Of a stretch of 64,000 nucleotides of DNA, positions 43,819-52,273 are shown piece after piece (position 1 is the first letter of the stretch; the number at the start of each line of letters is the position of its first letter). The DNA is taken from the NCBI GenBank assembly GCA_965217125.1, contig OZ244244.1, forward strand, positions 1,426,001 through 1,490,000, given 5' to 3'. The position numbers and the translations under genes were made by a program. This DNA is from JAAOIF01 sp965217125. GTDB lineage: Bacteria > Pseudomonadota > Gammaproteobacteria > PS1 > Pseudothioglobaceae. Below the pieces are notes generated by a model. It was not told where the DNA came from, ran no database searches, and worked only from the letters and a program-made list of their open reading frames with translations.

Positions 43819-44316
43819 TTAAAAAGACATAATAATTTCACCATTAAACATAGTAATGTGCATTTTGGATAGTATGTCCATACCTGATATAACATCAAAT
43901 CCTCTATCCTTTCCAATGGATGGAATAGAATGAATTTTATGCTGGGCGTGTGCCCAATGTTCCTCGCCAATAATAATTTGCTCAGTACTTTTCTTGCCGT
44001 TTTTTTCAGTAGTTTGTAATGCAGTCGTTGCAACCGGGATAGCAAAATCAATTTTATATCGGCTTACATCACAATTATTGCCAGCAGTAGTTATAGATGA
44101 TTTGCCAATTGGTATCAATTGTAATTCATCAGCATATTCTTGAGATATACAGGTATTAGACGCTCCTGTATCAATCAATGCTCGTTTAGGTTGTGCATTA
44201 ATAATTAAATTTTGTGCTGTAGCATTTTTGTATTCTTCTGTGGTTGGTGATTTAATTACCTTAATTGTAATGATAAATTGAGCATTATTATTTAGTTTTT
44301 TATTAAATGATGACAT
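43819..44316 (-). CDS. Retropepsin-like aspartic protease
   Basis: A 165-residue protein with the single-domain aspartyl protease pattern: KRALIDTGASNTCISQEYADEL (catalytic DTGA near residue 49) and DVISGMDILSKMHITM (the hydrophobic-Gly motif near the C-terminus). Such clan AA retropepsin-like proteins would work as dimers. There is no signal peptide. The start overlaps the upstream small gene by 14 bases, so the two are coupled. The pair is enclosed by inverted repeat copies D and E. The substrate is unknown. Confidence 0.78.
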   Translation of the reverse strand: MSSFNKKLNNNAQFIITIKVIKSPTTEEYKNATAQNLIINAQPKRALIDTGASNTCISQEYADELQLIPIGKSSITTAGNNCDVSRYKIDFAIPVATTALQTTEKNGKKSTEQIIIGEEHWAHAQHKIHSIPSIGKDRGFDVISGMDILSKMHITMFNGEIIMSF

Positions 44317-44563
44317 AGGATTGATACCCTAACTCAATAGAACTATCATTTACTTGTTGAACCGAAAAACTACCTTCGCCATATTTTTTTGTGCCAATTT
44401 TAATTGCTTCATCTTCATTAGTAAAAAATTTGCTAATTTTTTTATCATGCAATAACGCAAACTCGTTTAGGTGGTCACTTTTAAGTTGGGAAATTTGTGT
44501 TTTAAAAAAATCATAATTCCTATTGACTTCTTTTTGAGCTTTTTCTACTATATTTACTGCCAT
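44303..44563 (-). CDS. Small protein paired with the retropepsin-like gene
   Basis: From the ATG at 44563, with AAAGGAG 8 bases before it, this is an 86-residue protein starting MAVNIVEKAQKEVNRNYDFF. The later part, LHDKKISKFFTNEDEAIKIGTKKYGEGSFSVQQV, resembles DUF5678-type small proteins often found next to aspartyl-protease-like genes. The open frame extends nine residues further upstream but without a ribosome-binding site. It may be a substrate or partner of the protease; this is inference from pairing. Confidence 0.6.
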   Translation of the reverse strand: MAVNIVEKAQKEVNRNYDFFKTQISQLKSDHLNEFALLHDKKISKFFTNEDEAIKIGTKKYGEGSFSVQQVNDSSIELGYQSYVII

Positions 44564-44644
44564 AATATTATCTCCTTTTGTATCATACAAGGACGATTAT
44601 ACCTGTAAACAAATGCTAACTAGCCTGTAGAAAAGCATTTGTTT

Positions 44645-45205
44645 TGATAAAGAGCAAGAGCAATAATTATTTTTGCTCTGCTTTTTCTACCAACACAAAC
44701 AAATCTAATTACGCCCCAATCCTCAATGCGACAGTGGCAAAAATCGCCGTCCAGGCGATAGGGCGAAGCCCGATTTTGATAAACTTCTTAGGGTGGGGGC
44801 TTGGGGGAGGGCGTCGAGATCTCGAGTTGAGGCACACTCTACCACGCCCTCCCCCAAACAGACGATATGACACAAAATTTACACAAACAGTTCTAATATC
44901 GCTGCTCTTGCTCTGTTCTGTCCTCTGCCTTCTGCCCTCTGCCCTCTGTTCAACACAAACAGTTCTAATAGCACCGCTCTTGCTCTGCTTTTTCTGCCCA
45001 CACAAATAAACCTAATATCACCACAATCCTCAAGGTGATAATATGCAAAAATCGCCTCAATACAAGCATAGATGCGACTGAAGTCGCATTACCAACGCCG
45101 CTCTTGCTCTGTTCTGTCCTCTGCCTTCTGCCTTCTGCCCTCTGCTCAACACAAACAGTTCTAATAGCGTTACTCTTGATTTTTGCACATTGCCACCTTG
45201 AGGAT
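44645..45205 (-). repeat. Composite repeat copy E
   Basis: A minus-oriented copy between the protease pair and murE. It carries the ATCGCC hairpin (44743-44759), the GC-rich inverted repeat with 14-bp arms (44801-44814 with 44844-44857, TTGGGGGAGGGCGT as in copy A), two CTCTGCCTTCTGCC tracts, and the palindrome GCGACTGAAGTCGC (45074-45087). It also carries ATCCTCAAGGTGATA-type blocks. It fills a 640-base gap with no gene. Confidence 0.86.
44739..44759 (-). terminator. Terminator-like hairpin in repeat copy E
   Basis: On the minus strand ATCGCC-TGGAC-GGCGAT is followed by T5. Transcription of murE runs into this element, so it may terminate murE as copy B may terminate clpB. Confidence 0.45.
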
Positions 45206-45211
45206 TGAGGG

Positions 45212-46561
45212 TTAAAGTAAATTATTTACAGTATTTAGGTCGCTAAATGCAAAAACCTCATCGCTAATAATCTGATAATTTTCATGCCCTTTGCCGGCAA
45301 TTAAAACGCATTCTTGTTTGCCGAGTTTGTGCATTTCAGCCATATTGCTAATCGCCGCTTCAATCGCCAAAGCTCTATCGGTTATCACTTGTAGATTTTG
45401 ATTATTAACCCCCATTTTGATGTCTTCAATAATATCTAATGGATTTTCATCTCGAGGATTGTCGTTAGTGAGAATAATTGTATGGCAACTATTGCTGGCA
45501 ATTTTGCCCATTTTAGCGCGTTTATTTTTATCGCGATTACCGCCACAACCAAACACCAGATTAATATTATGCTGTGGATAATGCAGTTTAAGCGTGTCAA
45601 TTGCATTTTGCAGCGCATCTGGCGTGTGGGCAAAATCAATCCAGATATTATGCTGGGGGATTTTGTATATTCTGCCAATTGGGGCATTCAGTTTAGGCAA
45701 TAGTGGTATGACTGTTTGTTTGTCAAATCCCAATGCACAAACAGCATACAAGGCTGCCAATAAATTAGACAAATTAAAGCGCCCAAGCAAATTAACCTCA
45801 AATACAAACTGTTCTAATTGTAATAAAAAACCAAATTCCTTTGGCACAATGCTGGAAAAATCGTCTATTGTGTAGAAAATAGCATATTTGTTATGCGCTG
45901 TTTTTAAAAAATGCTGATAATTTTTATCGTCCTGATTAAGCACAACATTTTTTAGTGAGTCAAAGGCAAATAGTTTGGATTTTGCATTTAGATAATTTTG
46001 CATATTTTGATGGTAGTCAAGGTGGTCTTGCGTTAGGTTTGTAAAAATAGCCTGAATAAAATTTAAACCTAACACACGCCCTTGCTCGAGTGCGTGTGAA
46101 GATACCTCTAAAATCACAAATTCAGCAACACAATCGTCCAATATTTGATACAGCGAAAAAATATCAGGCGTGGTGCATTTACCATTTAAGGTGCCAATCA
46201 CTTTAGTTGACTTCCCTAAACTATCTAATATTTGCGCCATAAAACTCGCCACTGAAGTTTTGCCATTAGTGCCAGTAATGCCAATAATTTTTTGTTTTTT
46301 AGCCTGAGGATAAAATTTATTGGCAAGTGCTGGTAACTGCGCTTTGAGATTGTCAATACGCCTAATAGGAACGCTACCAGAGCAATCAATGCCATCAGTT
46401 AAAACAGCTGTGCACCCTCGTTTGATAGCATCATCAATAAAATCAATACCATGTTGTTTTGCTCCTTGTAGCGCTACAAACACATCGCCTTTTTTTAAGC
46501 TCTGTGAGTTTAGACTAATGCCTGTTGTTTTAACTGTTGAGAATAGATTTTTTATATCCAT
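45212..46561 (-). CDS. murE: UDP-MurNAc-tripeptide synthetase MurE
   Basis: MurE adds meso-diaminopimelate to UDP-MurNAc-Ala-Glu in peptidoglycan synthesis. The 449-residue protein has the ATP-binding loop GITGTNGKTSVASFM (about 94-108), the carbamylated-lysine region, FGCGGNRDKNKRAKMG and DNPRDENP, the motif that selects diaminopimelate over lysine. It is somewhat short but complete. It stands alone, away from murF and the rest of the division/cell-wall cluster. Its 3' end lies 7 bases from repeat copy E, suggesting the cluster was broken or rearranged here. It is divergent from soxB. Confidence 0.95.
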   Translation of the reverse strand: MDIKNLFSTVKTTGISLNSQSLKKGDVFVALQGAKQHGIDFIDDAIKRGCTAVLTDGIDCSGSVPIRRIDNLKAQLPALANKFYPQAKKQKIIGITGTNGKTSVASFMAQILDSLGKSTKVIGTLNGKCTTPDIFSLYQILDDCVAEFVILEVSSHALEQGRVLGLNFIQAIFTNLTQDHLDYHQNMQNYLNAKSKLFAFDSLKNVVLNQDDKNYQHFLKTAHNKYAIFYTIDDFSSIVPKEFGFLLQLEQFVFEVNLLGRFNLSNLLAALYAVCALGFDKQTVIPLLPKLNAPIGRIYKIPQHNIWIDFAHTPDALQNAIDTLKLHYPQHNINLVFGCGGNRDKNKRAKMGKIASNSCHTIILTNDNPRDENPLDIIEDIKMGVNNQNLQVITDRALAIEAAISNMAEMHKLGKQECVLIAGKGHENYQIISDEVFAFSDLNTVNNLL

Positions 46562-46639
46562 ATTGGGATTTAATAATAATTAAGCAATGGGCTGAGTTTG
46601 TATTATAATATTTAATTTTACATTTTATAGGGGTGGGCA

Positions 46640-48529
46640 ATGGCTTTAACGCGTAGAGATTTTATTAAGGTTTTGGGCGCTGGTTCAACAGCAGGTTTGA
46701 TTGGTTATGGCTATGTCAAGCGCGATAGTTTATTTGCACAAGATAATAAGTATGAAGTGGCTAAAACCGGCAATGCACGGATTTTGCACATTACTGATAC
46801 GCACGGCAATTTATTGCCTAACTATTTTCGTGAGCCGAATGTGAATTTGGGTTTTGGCGATACTTTTGCTAAATTACCCCATGTGGTGGGCAACAATCTA
46901 CTAAAAGAAATTGGAGTAGCGCCCGGTTCTGCTGAAGCTTACGCTTTTACTTACAATAATTTTGAAAGCTTGGCGGCTAAATACGGCAAAACCGGTGGTT
47001 TTGGACAAATTAAGACTGTGTTAGAATCACTGCGTGAAAGCGCAGGCGGGGTGCAAAATACCCTCACAGTTGATGGCGGCGATACTTGGCAAGGCTCAGG
47101 CACTTCGCTGTGGACGCGTGGTGCTGATATGGTTGAGGCCTGCAATATATTAGGTGTTGAGGTGATGGTCGGGCATTGGGAATTTACCTACCGCGAGGCA
47201 GAAACTCTAAAGAACATTGGCTTTTTCAAGGGCGATTTCCTTGGGCAAAATGTGCGTATTTTTGAGGATGCCCTATTAGAAGATAAATACATCTCCATGA
47301 CAGAAAAATACGGTGGCAACGGGCTTTACAATGAAGACGATGCACTGCCATTTAAGCCCTATGTGATTAAAAATGTCGGCGGGCATCGTATTGCGGTGAT
47401 TGGACAAGCATTTCCACGCACCTCAAACGCTAATCCGCAAAAATATTTCTTCCCAGATTGGTCATTTGGACTGCGTGAAGATGAAATGAGCGAGTTAGTT
47501 GCGGATATTCGTAAAAACGACAAGCCGGATGCGGTGATTGTAGTCTCGCACAATGGTATGGATGTGGATATTAAGATGGCATCACGGGTGGTTGGTATTG
47601 ATGCTATCTTTGGTGGTCATACTCATGACGGTATGCCAAAACCGATTGAGGTGAAAAACGCCGCCGGCATTACGGTGGTTACAAATGCAGGCTGTTCGGG
47701 TAAATATATCGGGGTGATGGATTTGGATATTAAAGAGCATAAAGTCGCCTCTTATAACTACAAAATGTTGCCAATTATTAGCAATCTAATTAAGCCTGAT
47801 GCGACTATGGTATCGTTTATCGATAAGATGCGTAACAGCAAATATGATAAAAATGTGGTTGAAGCGCGTAGCAGTGCAATGTCAAACAATCCTAATCGGG
47901 TTGGCAAAACTTATGCTGCTATTCTGACTGAAAAACTTTGCAGCACCGAGCAAACCTTGTATCGCCGTGGTAACTTTATGGGGACTTGGGATCAGGTATT
48001 GGTGAATGCCTTGCGCGCAGAACACGGCGCTGATTTTGCTCTGAGTGCAGGTGTGCGTTGGGGGACCTCGGTATTGGCAGGGCATGATGTTACTATGGAA
48101 GATGTGATGGCCAATACTTCTATGACTTATGGCGAGACTTATGTTGCTGAGATGAGCGGTAAACAAATCAAAAACATATTAGAAGCTATTGCTGAAAATC
48201 TATTTGTGCAAGACCCTTATTTGCAATCCGGTGGCGATATGGTGCGCGTGGGTGGCCTAGATTACACTATTGACCCAGCAGCAGGCTTAGGCAAACGCAT
48301 TAGCAATATAAAAGCCGATAGTGGTGAAGCCGTTAAAGATAATAAAAGCTATAAAGTCTCAGGCTGGGCGCAAGTCGACTCAATCGGTAACGGGCGCTTG
48401 ATATGGGATGTTGTCGCTGATTATTTACGCAAACAAAAACACTTAAATCTTAGCAAAGTCAATCATCCTACCATCAAAGGCGTAAAAAACAACCCTGGTA
48501 TTGAAAATTATGCTGGTAGATTGATTTAG
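46640..48529 (+). CDS. soxB: Thiosulfohydrolase SoxB
   Basis: SoxB hydrolyses sulfate from SoxYZ-bound thiosulfate in the periplasm. The 629-residue protein has a Tat signal (LTRRDFIKVLGAGSTAGLIG) and the two-Mn metallophosphoesterase motifs ILHITDTHGNL, VDGGDTWQGSG, GHWEFTYRE, VVSHNGMD and FGGHTHDGMP. The C-terminal 5'-nucleotidase-like domain follows. TATAAT at 46604-46609 is a possible -10 box. No other sox gene is adjacent (soxXYZA are elsewhere or absent). In SUP05-like bacteria soxB commonly lies apart from soxXYZA, and sulfur oxidation would be the main energy source. Confidence 0.96.
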   Translation: MALTRRDFIKVLGAGSTAGLIGYGYVKRDSLFAQDNKYEVAKTGNARILHITDTHGNLLPNYFREPNVNLGFGDTFAKLPHVVGNNLLKEIGVAPGSAEAYAFTYNNFESLAAKYGKTGGFGQIKTVLESLRESAGGVQNTLTVDGGDTWQGSGTSLWTRGADMVEACNILGVEVMVGHWEFTYREAETLKNIGFFKGDFLGQNVRIFEDALLEDKYISMTEKYGGNGLYNEDDALPFKPYVIKNVGGHRIAVIGQAFPRTSNANPQKYFFPDWSFGLREDEMSELVADIRKNDKPDAVIVVSHNGMDVDIKMASRVVGIDAIFGGHTHDGMPKPIEVKNAAGITVVTNAGCSGKYIGVMDLDIKEHKVASYNYKMLPIISNLIKPDATMVSFIDKMRNSKYDKNVVEARSSAMSNNPNRVGKTYAAILTEKLCSTEQTLYRRGNFMGTWDQVLVNALRAEHGADFALSAGVRWGTSVLAGHDVTMEDVMANTSMTYGETYVAEMSGKQIKNILEAIAENLFVQDPYLQSGGDMVRVGGLDYTIDPAAGLGKRISNIKADSGEAVKDNKSYKVSGWAQVDSIGNGRLIWDVVADYLRKQKHLNLSKVNHPTIKGVKNNPGIENYAGRLI

Positions 48530-48551
48530 ATGCAACAGAAATAAAACATAA

Positions 48552-49679
48552 ATGCTAAGATTGCTAAAGTCTCTTGTCTGGTTTTTTTTGTTGGTGGGCA
48601 TATCAATTGCTGATGTGGTTAAGCCCGCCTTGGTGGAAATCTCAATCCTTCACAATTATCAAGTGGAAGTGCGTATTGATTTGAGCCTCGAAGCGGCAAT
48701 GACGGGGATTGGGACTCAATACAAAAACACCACTGAGTCGCCATCCTCAGCTGAGTATGATGAACTTCGCGCATTACAACCAGAGCGGCTGCGTCAGCGT
48801 TTTAAAGCATTTGAGTCTGATTTTTTAAACAGTTTTCAATTATCTATCAATGGCAAACCTCAGCTGCTAAGTTTGAATACTGCCAAGATTGATATTGTTG
48901 GTTATAAAAAACGCCCCAGAAAAACCGTGCTGACTTATGTAGCGCAGCCCAAAGAATTAGCAAAAACGCTAGCTTGGCAATACCATAAAGCATCTGGCGA
49001 TAGCGCGCTACGCTACCAGATTGTTAAAAAAAATCAATATAATTGGAGTCAGTGGCAATGGTTGCGGGGTGGCAAACCTAGTGGCACTATTGATATTAAC
49101 CATCCACAGTTGTTAACTACAACACAGCAGTTTTTGCAATTTACCAGCATTGGTTTTGAGCATGTTATTCCCATGGGCTGGGACCATCTTTTATTTATTA
49201 TCGGTCTGGCGCTGTCTTCATTATTATGGCGAAAACTGCTTTTATTGCTAACCACATTTACTTTAGCACATACTTTAACGCTGGGTTTAGCAATGTTTGG
49301 TGTAGTGGAAATATCGGCGCGAATTGTAGAGCCACTGATTGGATTTTCGATTGCCTATGTGGCGCTTGAAAATTTACTAATTAAACAATCAATCAGGCGC
49401 AAAAGCATTATTGTATTTTTATTTGGACTGATTCATGGCCTTGGTTTTGCTAACATTCTCAAACAATTTGAAATGGCGCAGAACTCTTTTTTAACCACCT
49501 TAATTGGGTTTAACATAGGTGTTGAATTAGCACAAATTGTTATCGTTGCTACGGTTGTAATGGTGTTATTAGGATTACGCACAACACAGCTAAATTACCG
49601 ACAATTGGCTGTAGTTCCTGTCTCTGTATTGATTGCTTTGGTGGGAATTTGGTGGGGCATCGAGCGCTTAATAAACTAA
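48552..49679 (+). CDS. HupE/UreJ-family membrane protein
   Basis: A 375-residue protein. It has a signal peptide or first helix, an exported N-terminal domain of about 190 residues (VDLSLEAAMTGIG, EYDELRALQPERLRQRFKAF) and a C-terminal six-helix region. In that region GFEHVIPMGWDHLLFIIGLAL, TFTLAHTLTLGLAMFG and LFGLIHGLGFANIL match the HupE/UreJ_2 family; the His/Asp residues could bind a metal ion. It lies 22 bases after soxB and is probably co-transcribed with it. Metal (Ni/Co) transport is the family's presumed role, but the sox link is unclear. Confidence 0.8.
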   Translation: MLRLLKSLVWFFLLVGISIADVVKPALVEISILHNYQVEVRIDLSLEAAMTGIGTQYKNTTESPSSAEYDELRALQPERLRQRFKAFESDFLNSFQLSINGKPQLLSLNTAKIDIVGYKKRPRKTVLTYVAQPKELAKTLAWQYHKASGDSALRYQIVKKNQYNWSQWQWLRGGKPSGTIDINHPQLLTTTQQFLQFTSIGFEHVIPMGWDHLLFIIGLALSSLLWRKLLLLLTTFTLAHTLTLGLAMFGVVEISARIVEPLIGFSIAYVALENLLIKQSIRRKSIIVFLFGLIHGLGFANILKQFEMAQNSFLTTLIGFNIGVELAQIVIVATVVMVLLGLRTTQLNYRQLAVVPVSVLIALVGIWWGIERLIN

Positions 49680-49693
49680 AAATACCAAGTGAT

Positions 49694-50659
49694 TTAAATG
49701 ATTTTAGCCTGCATTAAGGTGTGATTATTAATTGCACCAACTACTTGATTATTATCATCAACCACAGGCAGTGAATTTAGATTAAATCGCTCCATAATTT
49801 GCACTGCTGCTACCGCAGGCTTAGTGGCAGATATGGTTTTACAATTAGCTGTCATCACCTCAAAAATTGTTAAATGCTGAATATTGTTATGTGCTTGTAA
49901 AACTCGTCTCAGGTCGCCATCGGTAAAAACCCCCAATAAGGTTTTATTGTCAGTAATTAACACCATGCCAAGCGCTTTTTGACTCATCACCAATAGCGCA
50001 TCTAATAACAGAGTGTTAGCAGCTACCATAGGAATATCATCGCCGCTTTTCATAATATTTTTAACCAAGGTCAACAGTCGCCTTCCGAGCACACCAGAAG
50101 GATGTGAGCGCGCAAAATCATCGGAGCTAAAGCCCTTGTTAATTAACAAACTCACTGCCAAAGCATCCCCCATTGCCAGTGCCGCGGTAGTGGATGAGGT
50201 AGGTGCTAAATTATGTGGGCATGCCTCTTTTTCAACGCCAACATCAAGATGCACATTACATATTTTGGCAATTGCAGAATTAGCATTGCCAGTCATGCCA
50301 ATAATGGGCGCACCCAAACGCTGGATTACTGGTATTAGTGTAACAATTTCGTCTGATTTACCCGAATAAGAAATCACAATTACCACATCTTTTTTGGCAA
50401 TCATACCAAGGTCGCCATGCCCAGCTTCAGCAGGATGAATGCTAAATGCAGGCGTGCCAGTGGAGGCAAAAGTAGCGGCAATCTTATTGCCAATATGCCC
50501 AGACTTGCCCATACCAATTAAAATCAGCTTGCCATGACAATTTTGTATTAATTCACAAGCCTGAATAAAAGATTTATCAAGGCGATTAGCCAGTTCAGCA
50601 ACTGCCATAGCCTCAGCAAGTATGACTTTTTTAGCCGATTGTAATAAAGAGTTAGACAT
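49694..50659 (-). CDS. kdsD: D-arabinose 5-phosphate isomerase KdsD
   Basis: KdsD converts ribulose 5-phosphate to arabinose 5-phosphate for KDO in lipopolysaccharide. The 321-residue protein has an N-terminal SIS domain (LIGMGKSGHIGNKIAATFASTGTPAFSIHPAEAGHGDLG) with the catalytic and sugar-binding residues, and two C-terminal CBS domains (DALLVMSQKALGMVLI; AVQIMERFNLNSLPVVDDN). It belongs to the KpsF/GutQ/KdsD family. No kdsC or lpt gene follows. It is convergent with the HupE-type gene. Confidence 0.92.
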   Translation of the reverse strand: MSNSLLQSAKKVILAEAMAVAELANRLDKSFIQACELIQNCHGKLILIGMGKSGHIGNKIAATFASTGTPAFSIHPAEAGHGDLGMIAKKDVVIVISYSGKSDEIVTLIPVIQRLGAPIIGMTGNANSAIAKICNVHLDVGVEKEACPHNLAPTSSTTAALAMGDALAVSLLINKGFSSDDFARSHPSGVLGRRLLTLVKNIMKSGDDIPMVAANTLLLDALLVMSQKALGMVLITDNKTLLGVFTDGDLRRVLQAHNNIQHLTIFEVMTANCKTISATKPAVAAVQIMERFNLNSLPVVDDNNQVVGAINNHTLMQAKII

Positions 50660-50712
50660 ATTTATGTAATTTAAATTGATATAATATTGGATTTTATATA
50701 ATATAGCACTCT

Positions 50713-51186
50713 ATGAGTAACAAAAAAACTAAAATTTTATTTGTTTGTATGGGTAATATTTGTCGTTCGCCGACAGCTGAAGGCGTTTGTAGATTTCAAG
50801 TAAAAACACACAATATAGAGCATTTGTTTGAAATTGACTCAGCTGGCACTCACGCATACCATATTGGCGAGCCGCCAGATGCACGCTCACAAATTGCAGC
50901 TAAAAAGCAAGGCATTGACCTATCATCACAAAGGGCAAGACAAGTTCATCAGTCAGATTTTTATCACTATGATTACATTTTTGCCATGGATTTTGCAAAT
51001 TTAGCTGATTTAAAAGCCATTTGCCCAGATGAGCAGCAACACAAACTCTCATTAATATTAGACAATATCCCAGCTAGTCAGGGACAAAGTGTGCCAGACC
51101 CATATTTCAACGGTGGTTTTGATAATATTGTAAATATAGTGAATAATGCCATACAACATTTTTTGAGAAAATTAAATAAATTGTAA
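50713..51186 (+). CDS. Low-molecular-weight protein-tyrosine phosphatase
   Basis: A 157-residue protein with the LMW-PTP active-site loop FVCMGNICRSPTAEGV (Cys at about 11, Arg at 17) and the general-acid DPY motif near the C-terminus (SVPDPYFNGG). The family dephosphorylates tyrosine kinases of capsule export or arsenate and stress targets. Its neighbour kdsD is divergent and there is no capsule gene here, so the target is unknown. It lies before the str operon with its own promoter region. Confidence 0.93.
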   Translation: MSNKKTKILFVCMGNICRSPTAEGVCRFQVKTHNIEHLFEIDSAGTHAYHIGEPPDARSQIAAKKQGIDLSSQRARQVHQSDFYHYDYIFAMDFANLADLKAICPDEQQHKLSLILDNIPASQGQSVPDPYFNGGFDNIVNIVNNAIQHFLRKLNKL

Positions 51187-51288
51187 AAATTTTGCTAAAA
51201 ATATCGCCTCATTTGCTATGCAAAAGCCGCAAAACAAGGTTATAAAAAAGCACAATAGGCGCTTGACAAAATTTAACCATAAAACTTA

Positions 51289-51318
51289 TTGACATAAACT
51301 CTCTTAACACAGTATAAT
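51289..51318 (+). promoter_or_regulatory. str operon promoter (rpsL)
   Basis: TTGACA (51289-51294), 18 bases, then TATAAT (51313-51318): near-consensus -35 and -10 boxes, 66 bases before the rpsL ATG. A second TTGACA at 51263-51268 has no good -10 box. A GGAG ribosome-binding site follows at 51371. Confidence 0.7.
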
Positions 51319-51384
51319 GCCCCGCTTTATTGCCACCGAAAAAACGGCAAGCAATTTATTTATTAAATTTGGAGTAGTATATTT

Positions 51385-51759
51385 ATGTCAACAGTTAATC
51401 AATTGGTGCGTAAGCCCCGTAAAAAGAAGATTGTAAAAAGTGGCGTTCCAGCATTAGACAACTGCCCACAAAAACGCGGCGTTTGTACGCGCGTATATAC
51501 AACTACACCAAAAAAACCTAATTCGGCACTTCGTAAAGTAGCGCGTATCAGACTCACAAATGCAGCTGAAGTAACCACATATATTGGTGGTGAAGGTCAT
51601 AACCTACAAGAGCACTCAGTGATTTTAATTCGCGGTGGTCGTGTTAAAGACCTGCCTGGTGTTCGTTATCATACGGTTCGTGGTGCATTAGACACAACAG
51701 GGGTTGATGGCAGAATGCAGGGTCGTTCAAAGTATGGCGCTAAGAAACCTAAAAAATAA
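51385..51759 (+). CDS. rpsL: 30S ribosomal protein S12
   Basis: A 124-residue S12 starting MSTVNQLVRKPRKKK. It sits at the decoding centre. The conserved TTPKKPNSALRK and GGRVKDLPGVRYH loops, where streptomycin-resistance mutations occur, carry the usual lysines. First gene of the str operon. Confidence 0.98.
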   Translation: MSTVNQLVRKPRKKKIVKSGVPALDNCPQKRGVCTRVYTTTPKKPNSALRKVARIRLTNAAEVTTYIGGEGHNLQEHSVILIRGGRVKDLPGVRYHTVRGALDTTGVDGRMQGRSKYGAKKPKK

Positions 51760-51773
51760 TAAATAGAATAATT

Positions 51774-52241
51774 ATGAGAAGAAAATCCGCACCTAAAAGA
51801 GAAATTTTGCCAGACCCTAAGTTTGGTGATTTAGTGCTAGCTAAATTTGTCAATATCCTAATGGTCAATGGCAAAAAATCTGTAGCTGAAAAAATTGTGT
51901 ATGATGCACTCAACACCATTCAAGGCAAAGGCAATGCCGAGCCTATCGAAGTCTTTAAGCAAGCACTTGACAACATCGGCCCTCAGGTTGAAATCAAATC
52001 TCGTCGTGTAGGCGGCTCTACTTACCAAGTGCCAATTGAGGTGCGCACCGAACGAAAAATAGCACTTGCCATGCGCTGGATTATTGAAGCATCACGCAAA
52101 CGCGGTGAAAAAGGCATGAACCTTAGATTAGCAGGAGAGGTGCTTGATGCGGTGCAAAACCGTGGCAGTGCATTCAAGAAAAAAGAAGATACCCACAGAA
52201 TGGCAGAAGCAAACAAAGCGTTTGCACACTTCCGCTGGTAA
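51774..52241 (+). CDS. rpsG: 30S ribosomal protein S7
   Basis: A 155-residue S7 that organises the 30S head. It has MRRKSAPKREILPDPKFGD at the N-terminus and VGGSTYQVPIEVRTERK in the middle. It lies 14 bases after rpsL, the standard str order. In E. coli S7 represses its own operon by binding between rpsL and rpsG; that gap is short here and no comparable structure is evident. Confidence 0.98.
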   Translation: MRRKSAPKREILPDPKFGDLVLAKFVNILMVNGKKSVAEKIVYDALNTIQGKGNAEPIEVFKQALDNIGPQVEIKSRRVGGSTYQVPIEVRTERKIALAMRWIIEASRKRGEKGMNLRLAGEVLDAVQNRGSAFKKKEDTHRMAEANKAFAHFRW

Positions 52242-52273
52242 AATCAATCTGACAATCAACACAGGGCTTAAAA

